Part shown: positions 1-7,047 of the stretch, in pieces
Layout of the letters: the number at the start of each line of letters is the position of its first letter
Numbering within the stretch: the stretch's first letter is position 1
NCBI RefSeq assembly: GCF_023273875.1
Contig: NZ_CP096882.1
Span: forward strand, 124,001-188,000
Reading direction: 5' to 3'
Length of the DNA stretch: 64,000 nucleotides
From: Pseudarthrobacter sp. SSS035
GTDB lineage: Bacteria; Actinomycetota; Actinomycetes; Actinomycetales; Micrococcaceae
Position numbers and translations under genes: made by a program
Notes under the pieces: model-generated
The model's database searches: none
The model's input: the letters and a program-made list of their open reading frames with translations, nothing else
What the model was told of the DNA's origin: nothing

Positions 1-341
1 AAGCGCTCGGCGCCGTCGGCCTTCCCCACGTACAGCCTGCCGTTACTGGTGTCGGCGATGAGGTAGATGCCCTGCACGGAGCTGAGGGCCGTCCGCCACT
101 GCCCGTAGCGGTCGTCGGTGATGACCGCCTGGAGCTCGTCGAAGCTAACAAGGAGCGAATCAAATCCCGGGAACGCCACGCTGGACGGGTCGGACTGGCG
201 CCGAAGGCACCACCTGCGAGAAACGATTTCATTGACCGGCAAGTCCGACGACTGGAGCGTCGACCGACCGAAGACGCCAACGGAACCTCGAAACCGCCAT
301 CTTGAACTGCGATTTAACCGCCATTTTCGGTTAACAGTCAC
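1..341 (-). CDS. GIY-YIG domain protein, partial (3' part beyond window edge)
   Basis: The reverse strand reads an open frame that runs off the left window edge. It contains SSVQGIYLIADTSNGRLYV followed by GKADGAER. That is the GIY...YVGKA core of a GIY-YIG endonuclease fold, and the segment DELQAVITDDRYGQWRTAL precedes it. Protein-like sequence is convincing from about base 238 downward (VNEIVS...). Above that the frame stays open up to a TGA near 345, and a GTG at 339-341 is the furthest possible start, but that part overlaps a mobile-element-like end repeat. The true 5' end may therefore have been replaced or lost. GIY-YIG proteins range from repair nucleases to stand-alone hypothetical proteins, and the specific role is unknown. 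The catalytic half lies outside the window. Confidence 0.55.
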   Translation of the reverse strand, partial: MTVNRKWRLNRSSRWRFRGSVGVFGRSTLQSSDLPVNEIVSRRWCLRRQSDPSSVAFPGFDSLLVSFDELQAVITDDRYGQWRTALSSVQGIYLIADTSNGRLYVGKADGAER

Positions 342-342
342 A
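304..342 (-). repeat. IS21-like terminal repeat, degenerate copy 1 of 3
   Basis: Read on the minus strand this begins TGTGACTGTTAACCG and continues with AATGGCGGTTAAATCGCAG. A second ATGGCGGTTTCG unit follows at about 290-300. It aligns imperfectly with the repeats at 8428-8468 and 12958-12998. A TGTGA tip followed by tandem ATGGCG-type units resembles the multi-repeat ends of IS21-family elements. No istA or istB gene is present, so this would be a solo end. The TTAACAGTCAC motif is repeated at 349-359. Confidence 0.4.
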
Positions 343-634
343 GCTCAATTAACAGTCACGAGCCAGTTCACGGATAACCGCAACATCGTGTCTCACAGGC
401 CTAGGGTTTCAAGGCGCAGAGGTTTTGAGACACTAAGTCTGCTGGGGGGCGCACCCTTTGCGCCTTCGGGGCTTCGAGCTTCCGGCGGAGGGAACAATAG
501 AGCCATGCCACACGCTAATCTGCGCATTTTTCTTGGGGACCGCGAGGGGCGCCCGGCTCCGAGGATGGGGCGGCGGCGGGAGATGCCGGCATATAGGGCA
601 TTTGAGCTCACGGCCTAACTTTCGGGTTCAAGCC
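343..634. other. gene-poor interval with an inverted repeat
   Basis: No convincing gene was found here. The short frames have no family resemblance. The interval carries an inverted repeat with TGTCTCA at 389-395 and TGAGACA at 426-432. It recalls the GTCTCG/CGAGAC palindromes near tniR and beyond the transposon end, so it may be another recombinase site or a scar. Confidence 0.35.
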
Positions 635-1435
635 TCATTCTGCCTTCGACGACGCTGGGTAGAGGAAGACGTCCACGGAGTCGCCGCGGTAGTGGAACCG
701 GACGATGCTCCCATTCGGGAGGTCTTCCATGCCGTCGTCGGCCGAAAGGGAGTCGCCGCCGATGTCTGCAAAAAGATCGACCCCGGGCGGCACGCAATTG
801 GCGCCGTCTACAAAGGGACCGGAACGACTGATGAGCATGAAGCACCGGTAGCCCCGTCCGTCCACGAAGAACCAGGGTTCGACTCCCCGATACTGCTGAT
901 AGCCGCGGAAGCTGGATTGGCCGGCAGCTTCCCCCCAAGGGAATTCCAGCGTTGACAGGAATTCCAGCATTGAGAGAACGACGACGTCTGCCTCGTCTGC
1001 GACTGGATGCAAAGTGGCATCGGGATGCGGTCTTACGATCCATGCCACGGTGAACACACCGGCAAGAAAGACTGCCAGCGCGCCGGCAATAAATGAGTAA
1101 CGGCGGACTCGTGTTGCCGTGAGCCGACGCCAGATCGACGACGTCGGTCCAATCCTGGACTCCGCCACGATGCTGGTTGTCGAGTCCGGCCATTCGTCAA
1201 CGATCCTGGTCCAGGTGGGGTGAGCAACTGACCCGGAACCCGGGGCTGCAGCGGGTGCTGTGACGTCGGTGCCTGGTGTGGCGGCGCGGGGACTCGCGGT
1301 GCGTGCCGCCTCCAGTTCCGCCAGTCTTGCCAGCGCTGCGGGGTCGGACTGGATATCCGGATGCGGACCGTATGCCCTCCTGCGGAGCTCGTCCAGCTCG
1401 CGCTCAGCATCGGACCGGGATGAGGATGGGTCCAT
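635..1435 (-). CDS. single-pass membrane protein, tandem paralogue B
   Basis: This 266-residue protein of unknown function has an N-terminal cytoplasmic helix with the motif ELDELRRRAYGPHPDI and a Pro/Ala-rich linker (about residues 48-75). One transmembrane helix follows (about 114-135, YSFIAGALAVFLAGVFTVAW), then RPHPDATLHP and an extracytoplasmic domain with two cysteines. I chose the ATG at 1435 because a GGAGG ribosome site sits just upstream and because it overlaps the stop of the preceding gene as TGATG, which indicates translational coupling. It is a clear paralogue of the gene at 1435-2136, sharing the LRRRAYGP motif, the membrane segment, RPDATLHP and a C-terminal IRF...DxVDxxxYP stretch. 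I do not recognise a named family. Confidence 0.8.
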   Translation of the reverse strand: MDPSSSRSDAERELDELRRRAYGPHPDIQSDPAALARLAELEAARTASPRAATPGTDVTAPAAAPGSGSVAHPTWTRIVDEWPDSTTSIVAESRIGPTSSIWRRLTATRVRRYSFIAGALAVFLAGVFTVAWIVRPHPDATLHPVADEADVVVLSMLEFLSTLEFPWGEAAGQSSFRGYQQYRGVEPWFFVDGRGYRCFMLISRSGPFVDGANCVPPGVDLFADIGGDSLSADDGMEDLPNGSIVRFHYRGDSVDVFLYPASSKAE

Positions 1436-2136
1436 CAACCCGCCTCCGGAATGAGGTAGACGTAAGCATCCACCGTGTCGTCACGAAGTACGAATCGGAT
1501 GATGCCGTCGCCGGCGCGTCCTTCGAATCCTTCAAACCCATCGCCGGACGAGGAGACGTCCATAATGAGATCTGCTGGAGCGGGAGCGCAGCGAGCTTCT
1601 GAGAGATTACCGCTCGCCCGGTGCACTGCCACGAGACACGGCGAGTCGAACGCGTTCACCCCGGACCAGATCTCGACACCGAGATACGACCCGTATCCGC
1701 GGAGGGTTGAGGGCTCGATCACCAACCGGGGTGCTCCCCCGACCACCAGTTCGTAGAGCTGGTTATCGACCGCGGCGCCGGTCGGATGAAGAGTGGCGTC
1801 AGGACGCGGCGCGGATAACAGCAGGGTCGTCGTAACGATCCCGCCCGCGAGGACCAGTGCGCCAACGGCCGGGCCAAGGCGAAGCCACTTTGGCACCGGA
1901 TGTTCTATCGAGGCAGCGTCGGCGGGGGCCTCCGAGTCTGCCGCACTCTTGCTCGCCGGGGCAATCGGCAGAGAATTGACATCGAGGTTCGCGGCCTCAA
2001 GTTCGCGCAATCTCGCTAGGGCCGGAGGGTCGACACTTATGTCTTGATCCGGGCCGTATGCCCGCCTGCGGAGCTCTTGAAACTCGCGGTCGGCGTCCGA
2101 AGGGTTCGTGAAGCCTTCCACAGCTGAAAAGTACAC
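1435..2136 (-). CDS. single-pass membrane protein, tandem paralogue A
   Basis: This 233-residue protein is the first gene of a two-gene operon and is paralogous to its downstream neighbour. It has an N-terminal EFQELRRRAYGPDQDI motif followed by DPPALARLRELEAAN, which is probably helical. A linker leads to one membrane segment (about residues 87-109), then PRPDATLHP and an outside domain with two cysteines (SPCLV and EARCAP). The GTG at 2136 is the longest start. A second GTG five codons in (2121) is as likely, and neither has a strong ribosome site. The function is unknown. The pair lies next to the Tni transposon and could be cargo or a neighbouring accessory operon. Confidence 0.75.
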   Translation of the reverse strand: MYFSAVEGFTNPSDADREFQELRRRAYGPDQDISVDPPALARLRELEAANLDVNSLPIAPASKSAADSEAPADAASIEHPVPKWLRLGPAVGALVLAGGIVTTTLLLSAPRPDATLHPTGAAVDNQLYELVVGGAPRLVIEPSTLRGYGSYLGVEIWSGVNAFDSPCLVAVHRASGNLSEARCAPAPADLIMDVSSSGDGFEGFEGRAGDGIIRFVLRDDTVDAYVYLIPEAG

Positions 2137-2289
2137 CTGTTTGGCAGCGCGGGTCTATACGCTCACACACGGGTGCCGGGCGGTTGTGGGAAGGGCGAAA
2201 CCTGTGAATTATGCCTGTGAGGAGGCTGGTGTCGGGAAAGCCCGTATGACCCGCCTATTTCTCGCCCCGTGAAGGTCGAACTACTTGGC

Positions 2290-2462
2290 AGTCTCGCAGC
2301 CCTTGGGATACGAGACGTCTCACCGACTGAGCGACCACGGCGACTAGAGTGCCTTCATTTCCGTGGGATCGCTGGAGTTCGTCCGCGGCCGGCGATTCTC
2401 GTAACTATGTCTTACAACCTTCTGGTTGAATCGGTGTATCCACCGTTAGTTATGAGACACAT
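2290..2462. promoter_or_regulatory. candidate res (resolution) site of tniR
   Basis: The gene-free stretch in front of tniR contains spaced inverted motifs expected of a serine-resolvase res site. One palindrome has arms GTCTCG (2291-2296) and CGAGAC (2311-2316) around a 14-base spacer. Near the gene are ATGTCTTAC (2407-2415) and, inverted, ATGAGACACAT (2452-2462). Tn402-type resolvases act on a res site beside their own gene. The subsite boundaries are my inference. The rest of 2137-2472 shows no gene. Confidence 0.45.
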
Positions 2463-2472
2463 CGGAGCAGCC

Positions 2473-3054
2473 ATGACGAAACTGATCGGTTATGCACGCG
2501 TTTCGACTCGGCAGCAATCCACCGACCGGCAGCAGGCGGATCTTCTGGCCGCTGGCGTCCGGCGCGATGACCTCTACGTTGACCACGGCATGTCCGGGGC
2601 GCAAGCTTCACGACCCCAGTTCGATCGGGCACTCGAGGCGCTGATCGATGGCGACACCCTCGTCATCACGACGCTGGACCGGCTCGGACGATCCACGCTG
2701 AACATGCTCGCCTTCGCCGACGAACTCCGCTACCGAGGCGCGGGCCTGCGCGTCCTGAACCTCGGCGGTGGGGACGTCGACACCTCGACACCCATGGGGT
2801 CGATGTTGTTCACGATCATGGCGGCTCTGGCGCAAATGGAACACGAGATCAAGCGCGAACGCGTTACCGATTCCATCAGCAAACGCCGAGAGGCCGGAAG
2901 GGACCTGGGCGGCCGACCGCGCCGGGTCACTGACAGCCAGGTACGAAGCGCTGTCCGCCTGGTCGAAGGCGGCGAGCCCGCTGCGCAGGTTGCCCGCGAT
3001 CTCGGAATGTCCCGGGCAACGTTTTACAGACGGTCGCGGGCACTCACTAACTAG
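2473..3054 (+). CDS. tniR: TniR serine resolvase (resolvase/invertase family)
   Basis: This 193-residue small serine recombinase resolves transposition cointegrates at a res site. The N-terminal catalytic domain begins MTKLIGYARVSTRQQ with the nucleophile Ser11. It continues through DRLGRS and the helix-E region GSMLFTIMAALAQMEHEIKRER. A C-terminal helix-turn-helix for DNA binding follows (AAQVARDLGMSRATFYR). I chose the ATG at 2473 because the resolvase domain starts exactly there, although the frame is open from 2269. The gene runs tail-to-tail with tniQ, with 17 bases between their ends. The tniA/B/Q neighbours identify it as the Tn402/Tn5053-type resolvase. Confidence 0.92.
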   Translation: MTKLIGYARVSTRQQSTDRQQADLLAAGVRRDDLYVDHGMSGAQASRPQFDRALEALIDGDTLVITTLDRLGRSTLNMLAFADELRYRGAGLRVLNLGGGDVDTSTPMGSMLFTIMAALAQMEHEIKRERVTDSISKRREAGRDLGGRPRRVTDSQVRSAVRLVEGGEPAAQVARDLGMSRATFYRRSRALTN

Positions 3055-3071
3055 TCGCGTCACGGCCTCCC

Positions 3072-4019
3072 CTAAAGCTCCTCCATGGACCCAGACGGCG
3101 AAGGCAGGAAAAATGCTGCGTCCGGCCCTTGGCCTGCGAGGATTTTGCTTTCGAGGAGGTGGATGGTTGTCGCGGTTGCTTCGAGAGTGCGGAGTTGCAC
3201 GTCGAGCGGATAGCCTTCGTGCGGGTGCCACCTCAGTGGACCCACCCGGTGGGGATAGCCCGACTCTTTCCAGAGGCGTCTGATCAAGCGGCCCGCGGTA
3301 CGACATTCGGAGACGCTTGTTCCCAGCTCGTCGATAATCGTCCGGAGAAGGCGAAACCAGATTCCGGCGTGCACTTGCCGCCGCGGCAGGTCGACCGATC
3401 CCGTTGTCATGGCGTGCCAGGTTCTGCTGTCCATGGCCAGGACCGTGGCAGAGGCAAGCCTCGGTGTTGGTGGCTTGCGCTCCCAGTCCGAGAAGTAACT
3501 GACAGTCTTCGCGCGCGGTTCTAGGAGGCAACGGTGAAAAGGGCAGCTAAGCGTCAGTGAAAGCAACCAAAGTAGTTGGTACGGGTACGGCGGTGTTGAC
3601 GTCGCAATACATTTCGGGCATGCCCGAAATGCCGGTCCTGAGGGAAGCCATGCCTGCCAGGTGGGGAGTTCCCGCGGGCGCCGCCTTCCGGCCGGCAGCA
3701 GCACGGAAAACTGTCGGGTGTAGGTCGTGAACGCCGCAGCGTCCGGTTCCGCTTGGTCAATGAGCCAGGGTGCCCAGCCGCTGAGGCTCATCCTCTGGAT
3801 CCGGTGCAGGTCGAGACCGGTTCGCCGTGCCAGCTCGCGAGTAAATCCAGGGGGCGGGTAGGTGTCGATTTCTTCCGGCCCGTCCAGTGCATAGCCCAAG
3901 TCCGACGCAAGATCGTCAAGGTTGGCATGGTAGTGAACGGCGATTCGCCGTAACCACGATGAGAGTGCCTCGACGGGCAGCGGTGCAGGATGTACTGGCC
4001 AGCGGCGCGAGACGATCAC
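3072..4019 (-). CDS. tniQ: TniQ target-site accessory protein
   Basis: This 315-residue protein of the TniQ/TnsD family helps select the target in Tni-type transposition. It starts with the typical segment HPAPLPVEALSSWLRRIA, which is followed by a helical repeat region. A zinc-binding cluster is visible as CPKC (Cys134 and Cys137) and SCPFHRC (Cys159 and Cys164). It is somewhat shorter than Tn5053 TniQ (about 400 residues). The start overlaps the end of tniB by four bases, so tniA-tniB-tniQ form one operon. It appears intact, with no frameshift seen. Confidence 0.9.
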   Translation of the reverse strand: MIVSRRWPVHPAPLPVEALSSWLRRIAVHYHANLDDLASDLGYALDGPEEIDTYPPPGFTRELARRTGLDLHRIQRMSLSGWAPWLIDQAEPDAAAFTTYTRQFSVLLPAGRRRPRELPTWQAWLPSGPAFRACPKCIATSTPPYPYQLLWLLSLTLSCPFHRCLLEPRAKTVSYFSDWERKPPTPRLASATVLAMDSRTWHAMTTGSVDLPRRQVHAGIWFRLLRTIIDELGTSVSECRTAGRLIRRLWKESGYPHRVGPLRWHPHEGYPLDVQLRTLEATATTIHLLESKILAGQGPDAAFFLPSPSGSMEEL

Positions 4020-4933
4020 AGCAGTTGTGTTTCGAACAGCTTGCGCCTTTCGCTGGGGCCGCTGTAATCGGCAATGGTCAGCGTCCGGTGGTTGATCTTC
4101 TCCTCCCCGCTTTCAACTGCGGCGATCGCGGCGGCAGTCAGAAGGTGGGCGAGCTCTCCGATCGTGCCCTCGCTGCGTGCGAGCAGGTACCGGGCCATGT
4201 CCTCGGTATCGATCGAGGACGGTGATTGGAGAGGGAACGAGGCGGCGAAACTGGCCAGCAGCGACCGGGTTTCGTGGCCCACCTCCCAGAGGGGCAAGAC
4301 GAACGGTTCGAACCTGTTCTCGAGCTGGTCATCTGACCTCACGGCAAGGTATGCCTCACGCGTGCCGACCCCGACAAGGGGAACGTGGAGCTCGTTGCCC
4401 AGAAACCGGAGCAGGTTCAGGAACTCACGCCGCGTCTCGCCCCGGCCGGCCAGGACGTTGTGGAACTCGTCGAGCACCAACATCCGCACACCCACCTCAC
4501 GCAGCAGGGAGAGCGCCAGCCGCTCGATGTCGGCGAGACGCTGCCGTGGCCGAAACGGCGCACCAATCGCGGAAAGCAGTGCCGTGTAGAACCGAAGCTC
4601 AGATGGTTCCGAGGGCATCTGCATGCACACGACCGGAATGTTTTCACGGTCTGCCCCCATCACGGGCGGGTGCTTTCTGCGGAACCGTTCAACAATCATC
4701 GACTTGCCGTTGTTTGTTGGCCCGACCAGCAAGAGGTTGGGCATGCGCTGTTTCCTCGGCCAATGAAAGAGCATTTCCAGGCGGTCCACTGCGTCGACGG
4801 CCTTCGGATACCCGATCCACCGGTCTGCACGGATACGGTGCAGCCGTTCAGCAGATGGCAGCCTTGCCAGTTCCCTCGATACCGTGTGCAGATGCGTTAG
4901 GTCCTGCGTCCGGTTGTCGTCCACGGTCACCAT
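4016..4933 (-). CDS. tniB: TniB AAA+ ATPase, transposition activator
   Basis: This 305-residue ATPase is of the TniB/TnsC class. It binds target DNA with ATP and recruits the transposase. Walker A is GPTNNGKSMI at residues 71-80, and Walker B is MLVLDEFHNV at 151-160. A sensor-type region follows (VPLVGVGTREAY). The length matches Tn5053 TniB (about 302 residues). The start overlaps the end of tniA by seven bases, and the stop overlaps the tniQ start by four. The reading frame is intact, unlike that of tniA. Confidence 0.92.
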   Translation of the reverse strand: MVTVDDNRTQDLTHLHTVSRELARLPSAERLHRIRADRWIGYPKAVDAVDRLEMLFHWPRKQRMPNLLLVGPTNNGKSMIVERFRRKHPPVMGADRENIPVVCMQMPSEPSELRFYTALLSAIGAPFRPRQRLADIERLALSLLREVGVRMLVLDEFHNVLAGRGETRREFLNLLRFLGNELHVPLVGVGTREAYLAVRSDDQLENRFEPFVLPLWEVGHETRSLLASFAASFPLQSPSSIDTEDMARYLLARSEGTIGELAHLLTAAAIAAVESGEEKINHRTLTIADYSGPSERRKLFETQLL

Positions 4934-6597
4934 TCCTCTATCTGTTCAAACGGTCGAATGGGAACCCTTGTAGGGTCTGCATCCGGTGGCGCCGGAACCG
5001 GCGATGCTCGGTTGGCTGGGTGTGCGGCGCCGGCGTGCTTGCGGCGTTCCGCTTCTCTCCGGACGCGTTTGGTCGTTCTGGCGGCGGTCTCGGTGATTTG
5101 GCGCATTTGTTCGATCGTCCGAAACAGCGCCGCCTCATCGACTTGGGCGGCGCCGCGTTCGCGTAGTCGGGCCAGCGCCTGCCGGTGTTCCCACACGCTG
5201 ACGGCAGGGTTGGAGATCGACCTGTAGGGGACTTCCACATAGTGCTGGCCCTCCGGCTCCAAGACCCACACCCGGCTGATATCACGCGGATCCCTCCGGA
5301 TGATGAATCGCCCCAGACGCTCCCGCCGGCCGATCCAGGGCTTCAAAGCGTTCGCGAAGTAATGGACATGGTCAATGACGAATCCGGTACGGGTCAGGGT
5401 ACGGCGGATGACTGGAAGAAAATCGACCAGGAACGACGTCTGGTTCGTCGTGACGGAAGGTGCCCCGGTCGCGGCGATACCGGCGGACCACTGCCCGGCC
5501 GGTGTCTGCCCTAACGTGCTGTGCACGCTGCCGTGGTAACGGGCGACCGCAAGCGCCAACCATCGCTCCAACTCAGGCAAAGTCAGCGCGGCCATCTTTT
5601 CCGAGTTATACCGGCCACGCTCTGCCGGATTGGAGAAAGTGGTTCCGGGCAGCTCATGGATCATGCGCATCGCCGTGCCGATCACGCGTTCAACAATGCC
5701 GCCATAATGCGGTCGTCCCAGCGGCCGGTAGGCCAGTCTGATACCGTGCTGCTCGCACCCGCGCCGCAATGCCTCGCTCTTGAACTCCGCCGCGTTATCC
5801 AGGAACAACGATTTCGGCTTGCCGCTCATCGGCCAATCCGCCTCGACGCCGAGCCGTTCGAGCCAGGGTCGTTTGTCCCCGGAGGCGTGGGCAAGGCACA
5901 ACCCCACGGACACGGCCGAGGGCGGTTCCAACGTGACGACCATGCCCACGAGCGTCCGGCTGTACACATCGATCGCTACGGTCAAATACGGGCGGCCAAT
6001 CGATCGACGCTCGCGCTCATCCACGATATTCACGTCAATGACCGTGTGATCGATCTGCACCTGGTCCAGGATCGAACCGGTCACCGGCACGTCACCGCCA
6101 GAGGACTGCAACGTCCTCACAGCATCCGGGCCTTCCCTGCGCCGACCGACCTCAACCGGGTTCAGCATCGCGATGCGCCGGGCCACCGTGTTCCTGGTCG
6201 GGGCCTTCAATCCCTGCCTCGCACAAGCGCGGGCGATCTCGCGGTGGAGCGCCGCCACACTCCACTTCTCGCGTGTGAGGAACCGCCTGCGAATCAAATC
6301 GCGAACGATTTCCTAAACCGGCTCAGGCAGACGGTTCCCACCCTTGCCACCAGTGGAACGGCGAACCGCAAGATCAGTCACAAGACCGGAACCTTGGCGG
6401 TACCTGCCCAGGAGCACGTAAACGTGGCGGCGGGAAACACCGAGCTCCATGGCTGCCCTGTCAGCGGCCGCAATCCCTGTGGTGCCCCGTGCCGCTAACG
6501 ATCCGATCACCGCAGCCCGGCTCCGGGCCTGTTCCCACGCAGCATCCGACATCGTCAGCTGTCCCCGCGCAACAATGCGAACCGGATCGGCGTCCAT
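4927..6597 (-). pseudogene. tniA: TniA DDE transposase, interrupted by an in-frame amber codon
   Basis: This is a Mu/TniA-type DDE transposase of 556 codons, matching the usual length of about 559. It starts at an ATG with an AGGAGG ribosome site. The N-terminal 94 residues carry a helix-turn-helix (AAMELGVSRRHVYVLLGRYR) and end at TAG (6313-6315). The same frame then continues without any shift as EIVRDLIRRRFLTREKW through the catalytic core to the end. The catalytic residues are Asp183 (QIDHTV), Asp267 (FLDNAAEF) and Glu303 (GGIVERVIG), counted with the stop as codon 95. A TTG at 6297 could restart translation but would lose the first DNA-binding domain. I infer a nonsense mutation, so the transposon is probably inactive unless the stop is read through. 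Confidence 0.85.
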
Positions 6598-6616
6598 GCC
6601 TGCCTCCTTTGGGAAC

Positions 6617-6659
6617 AGGAGTACCGAACAGAAGCGACTTTAGTGCAGAGGAGTACCGA
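6617..6659 (-). repeat. direct repeats upstream of tniA (possible TniA binding sites)
   Basis: An 11-base motif, AGGAGTACCGA on the plus strand, occurs at 6617-6627 and 6649-6659, 32 bases apart and in the same orientation. It lies between the tniA start and the terminal inverted repeat. Tn402-type ends carry several transposase-binding repeats internal to the tip, so this is the natural interpretation. The sites could also regulate tniA. Confidence 0.5.
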
Positions 6660-6711
6660 CCGGCCAGGGTTCACAAGCCATCTGCACAACCCCGAAAACA
6701 CGGGGAGCTTT

Positions 6712-6736
6712 GCGCAATCAGCTTCTGAAAGTGACA
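6712..6736 (-). repeat. terminal inverted repeat of the Tni transposon (tniA side)
   Basis: Read inward from 6736 the end begins TGTCACTTTCAGAAG and continues to 6712. It closely resembles the known 25-bp end of Tn402/Tn5053 and class 1 integrons, which begins TGTCATTTTCAGAAG (about 20 of 25 bases by my comparison from memory). The distance to tniA and the orientation fit. The adjacent five bases outside are CAGGC (6737-6741), which would be the target duplication. No partner repeat was found on the other side. Confidence 0.8.
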
Positions 6737-7047
6737 CAGGCCTGGCGCAGATTCCTGTGACCCTCTCGAAGTGAGACGCCGGTGTCTCGAAAAGCTTTAG
6801 GTTACGAGACGGAGGCTACCGCCAAGATCTCTCGGGCGAGTTAGACGCGGGCGGTGAAAAGCTGCCCCAAATTTGGCGCCGTACAACTCTTCATTGTCAC
6901 GGGTTCTGTGCCGGAGGAGACTTGAGGCGACGGCATCCCACCTCGGGGCCTCCCGCGGGGCCACCCGGCTGCGGGGCCTCACGGTACCCTGTAACGGCTT
7001 GGTGGATCGATGGGCTCCATGACACCCCTCGAAGGTGAGCAGAAGGT
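6737..7047. other. gene-free flank with a res-like palindrome (6783-6811)
   Basis: No gene was found between the transposon end and the lipoprotein gene. Just outside the terminal repeat is a palindrome with arms GTCTCG (6784-6789) and CGAGAC (6805-6810) around 15 bases. It is very similar to the palindrome at 2290-2317 in front of tniR (arms identical, flanked by TACGAGACG in both). A related GTGAGACG stands at 6770-6777. Tn5053/Tn402 elements are known to insert preferentially at res sites, so this may be the old target site. Confidence 0.4.

Larger units (their letters stand above)
2290..6736 (-). mobile_element. Tn402/Tn5053-type (Tni) transposon, left boundary not found
   Basis: The module contains tniA, tniB, tniQ, a res-like region and tniR, bounded on the tniA side by a recognisable Tn402-type terminal repeat ending at 6736. 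Nothing starting TGTCA with the inner TTTCAGAAG was found between base 1 and tniR. The opposite end is therefore deleted, diverged or outside the window. The left coordinate given here is only the start of the res-like region. If the true end lies further left, the paralogue operon at 635-2136 would be cargo. The amber codon in tniA suggests the element is now inactive. Confidence 0.75.

Noticed and set aside
389..432. TGTCTCA...TGAGACA as the left end of the Tni transposon
   Set aside because: It lacks the inner TTTCAGAAG and the 5-base duplication, and looks more like a recombinase palindrome.
393..611. 72-codon minus-strand frame
   Set aside because: It has no start with a ribosome site and no recognisable features, and it overlaps a palindrome and repeat-like DNA.
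2121..2140. TGTACTTTTCAGCTG on the minus strand as the missing transposon end
   Set aside because: It resembles the tip, but it points the same way as the 6736 end rather than inverted, and it is the coding start of the paralogue gene.
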